From Termitomyces sp. T153 (Eukaryota; Basidiomycota; Agaricomycetes; Agaricales; Lyophyllaceae), in contig JACKQL020000001.1 of the NCBI GenBank assembly GCA_018296165.2, positions 1,054,001-1,118,000 of the forward strand: a stretch of 64,000 nt of DNA. Reading direction: 5' to 3'. Below are positions 43,481-60,007 of this stretch, piece by piece. The translations under genes and the position numbers were made by a program. Position 1 is the first letter of the stretch; each line of letters opens with the position of its first letter. A model generated the notes under the pieces. That model was not told the origin of the DNA and did no database searches. It saw only the letters and a program-made list of their open reading frames with translations.

Positions 43481-44826
43481 CTATCCTTGTACCTGACCCT
43501 GGTCCTTTTTACGTCGTTTCTTTTGCGTAGCAGATGATCCATCTGTGGGCACTGCAGTGTCTGCTTCAGGCATTCCTTCCCTCGGGCGTTTCTTCGGCAG
43601 AGGCTGAGAGGCTCGAGGGGTAGAAGTTTGGACCATTGCCATCGATTTTGAAGATGTTATGGTTGTCTGAGGCTCAGTTGATACAGTATTGGATTCGTTG
43701 ATAGAAGATGGTGACGAAAAATCCGTCCTTTCTTCAAGAAAAACGACCTTTGGTTCTGAGAGCACTGCACGGTATGTAGATCGTGTTTCTGAGTAGGATA
43801 TTCGTAAATCATTCTCAAGGGCGGATGACGAGACTCACGAGCTCGAAGCAACAGGGATTTCGGGACTTGAGTGAGTGAACTATGCGACACATCTTGAGCC
43901 AACCCAAGCAGCGTGATACTGACCACTTTGAAGTGAGCCGAACAAATGATGCTACGATAGGAAAGAACACACAGGTTGCCAATGTCTTTTGGTGCTCGCA
44001 GGTCTGCATCAGACATTACACCACCACTAATTAGAAGGTTCTTCCCTTTAGAAACACGAGCCAGTTCTTTGCCAGCGGCCCACCAGTTTCTCTTCGCTCC
44101 AGGACCATTCTCTGCTCCACCTGCGTCAACCAGGAAGGGATAATTTTCGCCTCCTATAGCTCCAACATAACTAATCTCAAAAACCGCTCCATTTTTGATC
44201 GCAGTTCGAATCAAGGTGTGCTTGAGGTAAAAGGGTAATCGGGGTAATGTCAAAGGCAGGGATATTATGTGTGCAGTCAGAGGTGATGGCATTGAATGCG
44301 TAAGGCAGGCGAGCGAGAAAGTGGCTTGTGTCAGGGGTACAAGACTGATCAGGTCATACGAGGTGAACAGTGAAGCATTGGCATTAGTCTGATGAGTATC
44401 ACGATTAGAGTATGTCGCTTAATGACCTTAATGACGAATCGCTCACCAGACCAAAACCTTTCTCACTATCATCATCAAGTATAATGCTCAATCGTTTCAA
44501 GTAAACAATTCCCGTTCGTTTTTTGAGCTGACTGACGAGAGCCTTTGCCGTGTTAACGTGGCTCTTTTGATCTACTCGCTTGAGGACAAACTGATTGAAT
44601 GCAAAGACCGTGTATCCTACTTGATATTAATCACTGGGATGAACTCTATCCATAAAAAAAGAAACGTACACCTAACGAGAAGGTCAATCCGTGCCTCCAC
44701 TACACTTATTTGAGTCGCATTGTACGCTGGGTCTGGGCCGGGTGTTTTTTGCTTGGCTTTTTTCGAGGTATTCGACCCAGAAGACTGATTGAGACTAGGC
44801 ACAGGGACGTTGAGGTCATAGTACAT
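43481..44826 (-). CDS. RPP1: RNase P/MRP protein subunit RPP1 (p30)
   Basis: Protein subunit of RNase P and RNase MRP with a TIM-barrel-like fold; nuclear, for tRNA 5' processing and rRNA processing. Five exons: 44826-44670, 44619-44447, 44388-43973, 43918-43839, 43788-43481; 377 aa. Signature pieces are MYYDLNVPVP, VRLGYTVFAFNQFV, SEKGFGL, SYDLISLVPLTQATFSLAC, IKNGAVFEISYVGAIGG, NLLISGGVMSDADLRAPKDI and YRAVLSEPK. The last 90 residues are a Ser/Thr then Lys/Arg-rich tail ending in KKRRKKDQGQ, probably a nuclear signal. The first donor is GTACGT at 44669, needed to give LVRLGYT. Confidence 0.93.
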
Positions 44827-45675
44827 GATTCATACGGTAAGGGTGTGTAGTACAAAGTCCCTCACATAAAAACAAAGATTTGACCAAACAACCCATCAAT
44901 TTGAGTCAGTCGCGCAGTTATAATTGATACATGACGTATCGAACAAATTTCGTGTCTGGCCGCTGGCAAGTATACTGTTAAAAGATGGCATAGTAACTAC
45001 ATACGTATACATTCTGAACGACCCTCTACCGTAATTTCTTGATGGATAGCAGGCACCAAAGTGGTCACTAGACACGTACTTAAGCGAGGAAAAGAGGAAC
45101 AGAACAGATTACAGGCAGAGCATACGGTTTTCAGAACTAGAACGACGTAGATAGTACAGACACCTCATCTTATAGCTAGAAGATCCATACCCAGCTTTGA
45201 GAAAAATGGCAATTTGCGGTAAATGACCGTCACAACAAAGTACCTGACATAGAAGAACGTTGGCGACGCAGTGCTACAGAAATTTTAGATATCTGAGTGA
45301 AGAAGCTGAAAACACTTGACATTGCAGAATAATTTGCTTTCATACCGTCGCCACCCGAAATCCAGGTGCGTTTCATTATTTGCATCTGCCGCCTACTGCA
45401 TTACACTGGCATGAAAGAGGAAAAAGACCGATATGACGACGGAACCGTTCGCACCAGCTGTGACAGCTAGAGGTAAAAGGGTGACACGTTTGAACAGGAA
45501 GTATGAGCAGAACCCCAACAGCCAAGGTCTTGTTGTGGATTGGCCCAAGTCGATACCATCAATGATCAGATCAACTGTCATTCTGTGTTTCAGAGATTTA
45601 GATGAGATTAGATTATTGCATGTGAATCAAATCAATCCGTTGTAAATAACCGGACATCTTTTCTCCGCAATAACC
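44827..45675. other. Divergent region without assigned gene
   Basis: Between RPP1 (minus) and PEX1 (plus). Complementary open frames of 62 and 70 codons at 45393-45645 (the minus one with a hydrophobic segment, LLGFCSYFLFKRVTLLPLAV) could be part of a small gene, but splice context and homology are not convincing. Confidence 0.35.
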
Positions 45676-49764
<4,089 letters not shown>

Positions 49765-49988
49765 GGGCGATGAGGGTTTCCAATTTGCTATGTCCTGGAG
49801 GAAGCTCAAACTAATGAAGTTGCAGATCTTCTAGGAAAAAGGAAAGGAAGATTCCTTTTCAAAAGATATATATTTTTGGTTTAGTAGCAGAAAGATTTGC
49901 CACCTAGAATAGATCAGGTGTGTGTAGACAGAAACAAGATAGAAACTTTACATGAAGAAAAAGGTATCTGCTGTTGATTGCTCAACAA

Positions 49989-51998
49989 CTAATAGCGCTC
50001 CTGCGCCTGCTCCCATGACTTTAATGTCAACTTTGCCTCTTTGTGTAACAACTCGCAAGCCTGTATGATATGTGATATATCTGTTCTAGCCGACCCCACT
50101 GCGAATCGTATGCAAGAAACGCCGTTAAGCACCGTTGAGGTCAGCAGAATATCATGACGAGCAGTGAGTCGTGAATAGAACAGTTTGTTCAGTTTGTTCA
50201 AAGTTTCTAGGGAATGAGAGGGCTGCTCGAGGGTCTTGAGTTGTGGGTCCAATCGGAAGACTGAGAGGGCAAATGAGGGAGGAGTGATGAGAGAGAACAG
50301 GTCTGAACTAGCGACAAACTCGGCAAAAATTTGATTCAGAGCTACGGTCTGGATATATCCAGTTGTCAGCATTACCAAACACAAGAAAGATAATGATAAT
50401 GACCTTGCGAATGTAGTTCCTGAAACCTTCGGCACCGAAACTACGAAGCACAAACCACAATTTCAGAGACCGGAAACGGCGGCCAAGGGCCAAATGCCAG
50501 TTACGGTAGTCAATAACTGTCCCTAAACTACAATCAGATAATTATCAAAACATGACCAAAATACCAACCAGCATCGCCTTGTTTTGTTCTCAAGAAAGGA
50601 GGAGTGACGTCCAATGCATCAGTCAGATACTTTCTGTCTCTTACCCAGAGAGTTGAAGCGTCAAAATTGACAAGTCCCCACTTATACATTGCAGCAAGAA
50701 GTCAGATAACTTCTTGTTCGATTGAAAACGGCACCGACTTTGTGGAAGTTCGTGCAGAAGGAGTCTGCAAGTTCATTGATCGTTTTCAGATGACACTTCT
50801 CTCTATACTCTGGGCAAGCGAGAGCGATACCAGCCCATGCAGCATCGACATGAATCCACAATGACGGATGTTTCTGGACTTAATGAATACGTGAGGTCCA
50901 GAACACGTCTGGGAACAATGGAAGTAATACCAATCTGCTGAATTTCTGGAAGGTTATCGATTGCACCAGAAGAAGTTGTCCCCACAGTGGCAACTTTGTT
51001 CCGTGAGAACCGTGTCGCCAAATGATCCGAAAAGACTTACTTAGGACAAATGGCTTCAACCCTTGTCTTTCGTCCTCTTCCAATGCGAGGCGCAGCGTTT
51101 CACCGCGTAGAGAGAAATTGTCTTCGGCTCTGACTCCTAAGACGCGAACAGAAAGACCCAGAACAAGGCCAGCTTTGACACCCAAAGAATGGGTTTGAGA
51201 AGTCGTATAGATAACGAGATTCGTTAGCGAAACATCGGGATGATGGCGTAGATACAGGGAGCGCGCTGCAACGATAGCGATTAGCGCAGAGTCAGAAGCA
51301 GTGTTCTGAAGAGAATGTCAAAATATTCTAGTACTCAATGTGATGATCATACCTGGATAGCGCCCCCTCCAACCTCCGAGGAGTTGAGAAATTCTGGGCT
51401 CAGCCCTAATAATTGACAAGCCCAGTCCATAACGATTGCTTCCAACTCTGTACATGCAGGGCTCGATGTCCACTGAGAATCGGTTTCAGTTCTGACCTAA
51501 ACTCCAGTCCAAAAAGTCGGCCTCACGTTGAATCCGGGGTTAGGAGTTGCCGTGGAATAGAGATCGGCAAGAATGCCTTCAAAACTGCAGCCAGTTGGGA
51601 AATATGCGAAGAATGAAGGGTGCTGCCAATGAGTTAATCCTAACAAAATTGTCAAACAGTCGTATCAGTTGTTAGGAGAAAAAATGATACCAGGGACTAT
51701 GAGTTTTTGGTAGTCATCTGCAATGACATCAAAATGTTCGCCTCGTTCAGGAGCGGCCGCTTGAAATGCGCGTCTTAGTCCACCTGGCTATGCAAGTATG
51801 CCATTGACAACTCACGAGGAATGTATTGCTTCAGGTATCCTGGCTCGACCTCCGAGATAACTGGTCGTTTCTCTAGAGAATAGTAATAGTCACAGATGCG
51901 ATCAATAGCTTGGTAGCCAGCTTTTCTAAATCTGATGTACATTAATTATGTTAGTAAGGATTAAGTGCCTAAACGCGTACATACTGTTCAATATCCAT
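49989..51998 (-). CDS. Aromatic L-amino acid decarboxylase (PLP, group II)
   Basis: Converts aromatic amino acids to amines (tryptamine, tyramine or similar). ATG at 51998, a 14-nt first exon (MDIEQ split), stop at 49989; about ten exons, close to 500 aa. Family landmarks are [57 protein letters not shown], the cofactor-binding lysine in [12 protein letters not shown], and [20 protein letters not shown]. One predicted intron is only about 32 nt (near 51785-51817), so that junction is uncertain. The substrate cannot be read from sequence. No neighbouring biosynthetic genes are seen, so this is a stand-alone enzyme. Confidence 0.92.
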
Positions 51999-52240
51999 GA
52001 TAAGTGGCGAAGACCTGATAATCGAGCTAAAAGTGAGAACCGGTGAGAACCTGATAAATTTTATTGTCAATGGCTGGGTATATATATATTGATCCAGCCC
52101 AGCGTCTATATATAAATTTCTTTTCAATTTTCATGGATACTTATGTATTTTGCTTCCGATTTTTGTTAGGACATGCGTAAACACCTGACACCGCCACAGA
52201 TGTGGGCTTGTTGTGCCACCTCACCCTCAACCTTCGAAAA

Positions 52241-53585
52241 ATGGATCTCGAACAATTCAAGGAGCTTCCTCTGTCTCTAGGCAAGTACTTCTCCTCCTTA
52301 ATCATGACTTTACCAAAATTCTATTTCCAGCGCGCGAGCAACCTTTCCTGTCGATCTTTGTCTTGGCGTTAGGGACTTTGAGTATATCGCGTCTGCTGTA
52401 CCAAACGCTCTCCGTTCTCCTTCAGATATTTGTGATACCTGGGAAGAACGTAATAATTTACGCATTTCGAACTTAGCACGCGTGTCTGACCAGAATTTAT
52501 GCGTCATAGCTCAAGAAATTCGGTGCAAAAAAGGGCGCATGGGCGGTCGTCACTGGTGCGTCGGACGGGATCGGCAGAGAGTTCGCGTTTGAACTTGCCA
52601 AGGTTGGATTCAATGTTTTACTAGTCGCTCGTAACAAAGTTTCGCTCCAAACGACGGCTTCCGACATCGGTGTGATGGTATACTTAGACTCCTATACGTT
52701 CAAGTGATTCAAGCGTTCCCATTGCAGCAAAAAAACACCCAGGAGTGTCCACCGAAATATACTCCATCGATTTTTCAAAAAATGACGAAGTTGCCTATCA
52801 AAATCTCTCTGCTGTTCTGAGTGACAGGGACGTTGGTGTTCTCGGTAGGACTTTATCTTGTTGCTCGCTCTTGACGCTTTGATGTCCTAAACAGTGAACA
52901 ATGTCGGAAAATCTCATGCCATGCCTGTGTACCTCGTTGATACCCCCAAGGAAGAAATGGCCGATATTGTTGCCATCAATGTGAATGCAACACTTCGCGT
53001 CACGTATGCTATCCTTCCTGGAATGGTTCAGAGGTGCCTTCTTCTGTAACTCTGAAAATCACAATCCTGATGCAATTTTTGAAAGAAAACGCGGCTTGAT
53101 CTTGAACATTGGTTCTTTCGCGGGTGCCATTCCATCGCCTATGCTGGCCGTCTATTCAGGTACCAAGGCTTTCCTTGCGACATTCACGAGTGCTCTTGCC
53201 GAGGAAGTCAGAGCCCATAATATCACTGTGGAGCATGTAAACACCTATTTCGTTGTATGTCATGTTAGCCCTTGCAACTCTGATGTAGCCGTTGAACATT
53301 GGACCATAGGTTTCGAAATTGTCGAAAATCCGCAAGGCATCTATGCTTATCCCAGAACCGGGACCATATGTGCGATCTGTTCTTTCTAAAATTAGCTTGG
53401 CCTGTGGGGCTGCATACAGTGGTCGTCCGGGAACATCGACACCATATTGGTCGCACGCGTTGCTAGATTATGCAATGACCGTGATTGGTCTCCCCAGCCT
53501 TTTCATCAGCTATACACACAAGCTGCATAAGAACATCCGGAAGCGTGCACTGAGGAAGCAGGAGAGAGAGGCCAAGCGGCTGTGA
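52241..53585 (+). CDS. IFA38: Very-long-chain 3-oxoacyl-CoA reductase
   Basis: Short-chain dehydrogenase of the ER fatty-acid elongase, reducing 3-ketoacyl-CoA. About seven exons; the first is 52241-52280 and the final block ends at TGA 53585. A membrane segment is near residues 20-40 ([17 protein letters not shown]). The cofactor site is [10 protein letters not shown]; the catalytic Ser is in [11 protein letters not shown] and Tyr/Lys in [15 protein letters not shown] is the SDR NNAG-like loop. The C-terminus is Lys/Arg-rich ([15 protein letters not shown]), fitting an ER protein facing the cytosol. The first intron (52281-52330) is GC-AG (AG|GCAAGT). Confidence 0.93.
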
Positions 53586-53732
53586 TGATATTTATTTCCG
53601 TCTGCATAGTGTACTATGTGTAATGCATTCCTACACGTGGCATTGTTTGTTTGTAATGAAATGCGAATGTAACGTGTTGTCATTGTCCAAATGACGAAGA
53701 TGTTCATGTAACCTGCTTTCTTCGCAACAACC

Positions 53733-56700
53733 ATGAAACGCCAGCCATCTAGGGCTCCTTCGCCCACCCCAACTGCTTTCTCTGGCATATCCAACTACAG
53801 AACAGACTCATATCGCCCCATCAGAGACAAGAATGTCCCTGCTGTGCCTCAAATCGACTTTCGGACAGTTTCTAGAATACATTTCGATGAATTATCCCGC
53901 TATCTTGCTGCCTATCTTGCCAAAGGTTTTCTACTTGGGCTTGATCAACAATTGTTAACTCATGCTGGACATTAGCGGCCCCCAATTCTCGAGCCAGCGC
54001 ACGGCAAAAGCTCACTCGGCTCACATCCCAGCAGTTTCATGAGCTATCAACAGACGTATATGACGAGCTAATCCGAAGGCAAAGTGATAATGAAGGTACG
54101 ACGACGCTATTCATCTATGTCCCCGCCTAACAATTCCTGTAGCCGTCCCTTTCCTCCCGCTACGAACTGACTTTCATCCAAAGCGAAATCAAGCACGTCA
54201 GAAACTTGCAACATTACCTTCCTCCCGTTTTGAAGATCTGTCGAGCGACGTTTATTTCGAATTGTCGCGGCGATACCCAGAATTCAAGGAAGACGTAAGT
54301 TTGACCGGTTGCTTACTCTGTCAGGTTCTGAAAACTTTCCAAGCCATTTGCGAATGTTTCATCCGAGGACTTCCCAGCTCCCGACTTCTCAAGCACGTCA
54401 CCTCCTCGAGCTCCCTTGCCTGGTCGTGGCTCTAGTAGGACCTCTGCGGACCGGCCTGCCGACAGTGGATATGGAAGTGTGTCAAGTCGACGACCCTCAG
54501 AAGATCGAAGGCGACCAAGCGAAGATATTGTGACTGACCGAAGGCGGCCAAGCGAAGATATCGTGGCTGATCGAAGGCGACCAAGTGAAGATATTGTGGC
54601 TGATCGAAGGCGGCCAAGTGAAGATATCGTGACTGATCGAAGGCGACCAAGTGAAGATATTGTGGCTTCCGGTCGCAGAAGTGAGGAAGGTTACCGGAGA
54701 AACGAAGACACGTATGGAGGGAAATATGGCGAGGACAACTACACCTCAAGCGCCTCTCAAAGTTCTACATCTCGTCGAAAGCCATCTCAAGACACGACTC
54801 GTGATTATCGGCGCCCCAGTGGTGCTGTCAGCAACAGTGGTAGTAGTGATACCACTGTCAATCATAACCAAAGCACGACAGCTGCGAGTGGGATGATCAT
54901 ACCCAACAAGAGCACAATTGAGGAGGAATACATCAAAGTACCTTACGGCCGCGAAAGGGAGAGCGGGAGCATGAGCGTTGATGAACGGGATAGGGGTGGG
55001 GATGGCGGTAGGCTCACCGATGGTGAGCCAGACAGTGCCAGTGACTACCCAATGAGTCCCCAAAGCCCTCCTGCCGGATTGAGTGGGTTGAGCGCAAGGC
55101 TAAAGGATGTCAATGGCGACGATAGTGATGATCGGGATGCGGGAATAATGGGTGGAAGAAGTAGGGATGAGTATCTTGATACTGATCGGTCTATTGGTGA
55201 TATGGGATCTCGTTCCGCTGGCAAAATCAATGGCACAGAAGACCAGGACAAGATGAAGAGGGATTATGAGTACAAGATTGCCACAATGCAAACTCAAATC
55301 ATCAACCTTCAGCGTGATATTGGAGATGCAGACGAAAGGGAGAGAAAATCAGTTGAAGCAGAGTCGAGGGTCAAACAGATGGAGGAAGAACTCACAATCT
55401 TCAAACGAGTAAGCGCTGTCTCAAATTGCGGGCCTGCAGAATCTTACTTGGTTGTAGCGTGCGGAAGAACAAACGTCGGCTATGCGTATTATGCAGAAAG
55501 AGCTCGATGAACTTCGAGAGGCTCGCCTGAGGGAAGCGGAGCGGGCCTCTCGCCGTGCGAAAGAAGATGAAGAAGAATTGCGAATCCTTCGGGATCGCTG
55601 TGAAGCTCTTGAAGAAGAGCGGCAGAACCGTCAAGGAGAAGTTCGTGGAATTCCTTTCTGCTATTGTGAAAACTTCTGATCATCGTTTTTTCAGACTGAC
55701 ATAGATATCGTGAATCAGCTACGATCAGATATGGAAGGACTACTATCAGAGCTTGGGGATCTCTCTCGTCGTAATGACGAATTTATGATGGCGAAAGATT
55801 CGGATCTTGTGGTTATTCGTGACCTCGACCAACAGCTTAAGGACTACAAGCGCAAGTACGAGCAAGCGAAGACAGAGCTTCGCAATGTCAAAGGTTCAAT
55901 CTACTGTCTCTGCCTTGACACTAACTAACGTCTTACAACTTGTTTCAGCAACTTCACAACTTTACGTCCAAGCTCCTAAGTTTGATAAAGCTGAGGATCA
56001 GCTACCGGTGTCTTCGGACGGGGGATTACTCGATATTCATATTACCGCGTTTCTATCTGCTGTGGATGCTCTTCTAACTGCTGGCCGATCAAATGCGCCT
56101 ACTCGGGTGCTTACACCGATGAAATCCGTCGTTAATGCCGTGACTGCGATCGTTGACGATGTCCGGGCATTCGAACGCCGACCTCAACGAGAGCGCTCTG
56201 ATGTTGACTCAGAAGCACTTCGCTCTCTTCGTGAGAGGGCTGAAGCGACTCTTAGCAATCTCGTGACTGCCTCCAAAACTCATGCTACAAGTTCAGGCCT
56301 GTCTCCTGTTAGTCTTTTGGACGCAGCTGCCAGTCACGTATCTGCCACCATCACTGAGATTGGACAAACAATTTGTATTCGCAAAGCTACTAAGGCTGAG
56401 CAAGAACAATCTGCCCAACCATCTTACGCATCATCTACCGCCACAAATGCATTCATCCCCTCACTGCGCACTGTAGAAGAGAATAAGCCTTCACATCAGC
56501 GAAAAGGCAGTTCCATTTCCTCGTCGGGTCGCAATCGGTTCCCGGATGTGCTTTCGATGTCACCTACCAACCGTGCAGCAGATCCCAGGAAAAGACCGCC
56601 CTCTGACAACTCAAGTTCGGAGAAGACCAATTCTCCTCCACCGATCTTTGACCAGCCTACAAATTCGAACAGCGTCCTGTCTGATGACTCGGCTCAAGCT

Positions 56701-57117
56701 GAGGGATCTGAGGACGCCTGGACTGAACTCAAGGCGAGTAAATGTTCTGTATCCATCATGTCGTTTCTTACCAGAGCTGTCCTTGAATAGCCATATCTCG
56801 AAGCTCAGACCGAATCAATTGTCTATGCGATTCAGAGTGTTCTGTCAGCCGTTCGAAGTCCTACTCCCTCTCCTTCGTTGACCGAGCACCTGACACAAAT
56901 TATCACCATTGTATCGAGCATCGTTGCTGTGTGCAACGACAACATCCCGGCTGCCTTTTCACATCAAGGCAATGATATCCTCCGCGAGCTCAGCGATCAC
57001 GCGAATAAATTGAGTGAGGTACAGGCCTTGCCAGATGTTACGAAAGAGTCACGACAAATCATGGCAAAGTCGAGCTTTGCTATTGCCAACGCCATGAAAA
57101 GCCTTACGAAATTATGA
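53733..57117 (+). CDS. SPA2: SPA2-like polarisome scaffold with internal RRPSED repeats
   Basis: Polarity scaffold at hyphal tips. The N-terminus has two Spa2 homology (GIT) repeats, around SRIHFDELSRYL / KLTRLTSQQFHELSTDVYDE and KLATLPSSRFEDLSSDVYFE. Then a Ser/Pro/Arg-rich region with five near-perfect 11-residue repeats (DRRRPSEDIVT or A), an acidic spacer, a long coiled coil (about 55270-55900, with ELDELREARLREAERA) and a globular C-terminal domain ending SSFAIANAMKSLTKL. This order is that of fungal Spa2. Multiple exons; the large ones are 54416-55410, 55966-56730 and a final one ending 57117. Confidence 0.9.
54503..54667 (+). repeat. 33-bp coding minisatellite in SPA2
   Basis: Five 33-bp units encode DRRRPSEDIVT/A in tandem, with a partial RRPSED copy before them. 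Copies differ by a few silent or conservative changes, as expected from slippage with coding constraint. Confidence 0.9.
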
Positions 57118-57275
57118 TTTACTCTCTCGCCAACATACCAGATTGCATCAATACCTTTTCTTCTGCATGCCTGCATTTTCGTTCCTCTTTCACACCATTA
57201 CACCATACTTTTCCATAAATCTCGATAGTAACATCATCTGACATAGCGAACTCGACCACTGGCAGATTTATGAAG

Positions 57276-58553
57276 TTATACTTGATAGATTTCGCGAGGT
57301 AACACACTGATCGTATTTGCTGTGCCGAGATTAACACTAGTAAGATATCGTGTTTTCGATTGAAGCATGGTGGTAACCAATGAATCGGACGGCCGTGTGA
57401 CGCCATACAATGTCAAGATGACCAGATTGGGACAAAAGACAACATTATCCTCATGTCGAGATAGCAGGCGCAACAATTTATCTCCCACACACACATTGTT
57501 GTACCTGTCATAGAGTTCGAGGATTCTTAAAGAAAGATGGGTCGTCCAAAGGCATTGGATCAGCTCCCCTTCGGTAATGCCTGTACATTCAAGGGAGAGA
57601 GCCTCCAGCTTGCAACACGATCTCGAGAGAAGGGAAATCAACTGTTGTGGCCAACTGTAGGCTTCCACTCGTCCACATGTGAGGGACAAAGTGCAAAGAG
57701 CGGGTGTAAAGATGGAATCCAGGAATAGTCCCAACTCTCGACCGAGGCTTGCCTGATATATCTTCAATGTTGTCAGGTGAAGAAGGAGAATGGGGTCGAA
57801 GGGAACTAGAGGCGTTTCTGCGGTGCCAAAGTGACGGAGGTCGCATACCACGAGACTCGTGCAGTATTGGAGAATAGCATATAATGCGGAAAGCGAGATA
57901 GATGAGTTGTATACGAGGTGTGTCAACCTTTGCCAATTAGAGTTTGGCACGAAACTGCCCTCAAATGTGCGGTCCCAACGCCCCCATGTGGACCGATTAT
58001 TCCAGGAAAAGAGATAGAGAGAAGGAGTATTGTAAAGGAGGCAATCTACGGCATCGAAATCTCCTGTATGGCAATTTCGGAGAGTAAGGTCGAGTGTTCT
58101 TAATTGGGGCATCACGAGTTTGCTTAAAGGCTGGAGTAGGTCGTATGATCCTGGGAGCAATAACTTGATCTCTCGCCAGAGATGCGACCGAGTAGAAAGT
58201 ACACTGAAAAGAGATTTTGCATACATGACATGAGCCATGTCACGGACAGGAGGAAACTCGTCCAATTCCAGGCAAAATGCGAGTGGCCGGGACGCTGAAC
58301 GTCGGAGCCACAGTCGTAAGAAAGATGGCGGCGGGCGGGGATATCTTGTTGATATAGTGACTCTGAAAGACGACCACAGATGCGAGGAGTCTAAGGCTAG
58401 CCTGCGCCAGTCGGCACAGACTTGTGAAATTATCATCGGAATGGCTTTAGTGCCACAGGTGGGACAGTCATCCGATAGAAGGCACTGAGTGAAAATTTGG
58501 AGTAACACTTCGGACACTATCATCTGAATCGGTGAACGATAGAGGGTGTACAT
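57276..58553 (-). CDS. F-box protein with leucine-rich repeats
   Basis: Single exon, 425 aa. An F-box-like start (MIVSEVLLQIFTQCLL, then ISQVCADWRRLALDSSHLWS) precedes a long irregular leucine-rich region (LRTLDLTLRNC, LSLECTGITEGEL, LRILELYDRYNN). Such proteins form substrate receptors of SCF ubiquitin ligases and are strongly expanded in Agaricomycetes; substrates unknown. The first ATG (58553) leaves a short leader; an internal Met at about residue 11 fits the domain start better. Confidence 0.85.
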   Translation of the reverse strand: MYTLYRSPIQMIVSEVLLQIFTQCLLSDDCPTCGTKAIPMIISQVCADWRRLALDSSHLWSSFRVTISTRYPRPPPSFLRLWLRRSASRPLAFCLELDEFPPVRDMAHVMYAKSLFSVLSTRSHLWREIKLLLPGSYDLLQPLSKLVMPQLRTLDLTLRNCHTGDFDAVDCLLYNTPSLYLFSWNNRSTWGRWDRTFEGSFVPNSNWQRLTHLVYNSSISLSALYAILQYCTSLVVCDLRHFGTAETPLVPFDPILLLHLTTLKIYQASLGRELGLFLDSIFTPALCTLSLTCGRVEAYSWPQQLISLLSRSCCKLEALSLECTGITEGELIQCLWTTHLSLRILELYDRYNNVCVGDKLLRLLSRHEDNVVFCPNLVILTLYGVTRPSDSLVTTMLQSKTRYLTSVNLGTANTISVLPREIYQV

Positions 58554-58695
58554 CGTGGGGGTTGGGGAAACGGAAAGTTTGAAGAGTCTGGATGCGATGA
58601 CTTTATATACAAGCGATTAATGTCCACAGATAGAAGCGGGCACCTTAAGAGCTAACATAGATAAAGATGGGGTACATATCGGAAAAGCGGCGCGG

Positions 58696-59805
58696 TCAAG
58701 AAGAATCCAACAGAAATCGCCAAATACCAAAGAGAATGTTGACAAGAAATCCCACAACTAGCCCCATTTGCATACGTCTCCTATTGACGTAGATATATTA
58801 GGGTAATCTGGCAAAAAACTTCGTAAACGCGAGACTTACGAAAATACAACGTTGCCTGGTGGTTCATATTCACTCCCGTTATCCCAGAAAACCGCGGGTT
58901 TAGAATTGCGCATAAAGAAGAATGGGATAAGTGGAAAGAAGAAACCTAAAAGAATTCCTTGCAAAACCGTGGAGTTGGAAGGTGAGGATTGAGAAAGCGA
59001 GGCTGTTCCAGCGTTGTCAATAGAATCAATCCATTGCTCTTCTAGGGCACGCGCATGCTCATCATCTAATAATTAGAAGAAATAGAATTTGAGCAATAGT
59101 CATTGTTGAGAGATAGCTTACATTCTTCCTCGGTTTCAAAATCGACATCGAGATAATTCGAAGATGATTGACTATGAAACTGGCGCCGGAAATTTGCAAT
59201 GTCTGCTTCAGAAAACCCAACTGAAGCCAGGCGATCGAAACCTCTGGCTGGTTCCAGCTGGGCCGTCTTGTAAACGGCTGGAGCGTGAATATTCACTAGG
59301 AAAGTCAGTTAAAGATTATTATTCACCTGAATTGTTCCTTCCTCCATGTCTCCTGATTCCAATTTAGGTCCCACTGAGCAATGCACCCAGGTTACGGATG
59401 CCGTATGAGGATGCTGGCTGCTGCTCGTCGCATTTGCAGCAGTTTGCTTCTGTCTCTCTTCTAACGAAGCTAACCACGAATACAAAAAAGTTCCCTCTGT
59501 TAGTAGACGGCCAGCGTGTATCAGCCGTAGTCGTCGATCTTTGAGCTCTGGACGTCCTTCGCGAATCTGGCCATGAACAGATTCTAAGGACCCTTGAAGA
59601 AGATATTAAGGCTTGAATGTAGGCGCACTTTTCGTTTCACATCTCTGACGGTGTCCCGCTGGTCGACAATAACGACAAGATCCTGGTATCCTTCGGTGAA
59701 ACGAATGACAAGGTCCCGGGCTCCTGAAGACACCGACTGCGAAGCGGGAGATTCAGAAAGAGAATCAGCTGCTTTCTGCTTTCCTTTAGCTTTTTCACTG
59801 AGCAT
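58696..59805 (-). CDS. Dsc E3 ligase complex subunit 3 (DUF2407)
   Basis: Ubiquitin-like membrane subunit of the Golgi/endosome Dsc ubiquitin ligase, which in fission yeast and Aspergillus cleaves SREBP precursors. Five exons, start ATG 59805 (an in-frame ATG at 59832 is possible), stop at 58696. The UBL part is LVIRFTEGYQDLVVIVDQRD and IREGRPELKDRRLRLIHAGR; the DUF2407 signature has WVHCSVGP, then ARGFDRLASVGFSEADIANF. Two C-terminal membrane segments follow (GILLGFFFPLIPFFFM; MGLVVGFLVNILFGIWRFLL). Confidence 0.88.
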
Positions 59806-60007
59806 TTGCAATATACCTGAACGAGGTTGCAAGATGTAAGATGAGTTAATTCGAAACTGCTAATCATTATCACCACGTGGCCTGACGCCAACAGATATAC
59901 GGAGTTGCAAAAGTTGTGATTCACTCGTATTCGTTTGTAAATGATTATTACACAAGAACGTCAAAAACACTGGTCTCTTTTCCATCTCGTAGATAGGTCT
60001 GCCCTAT

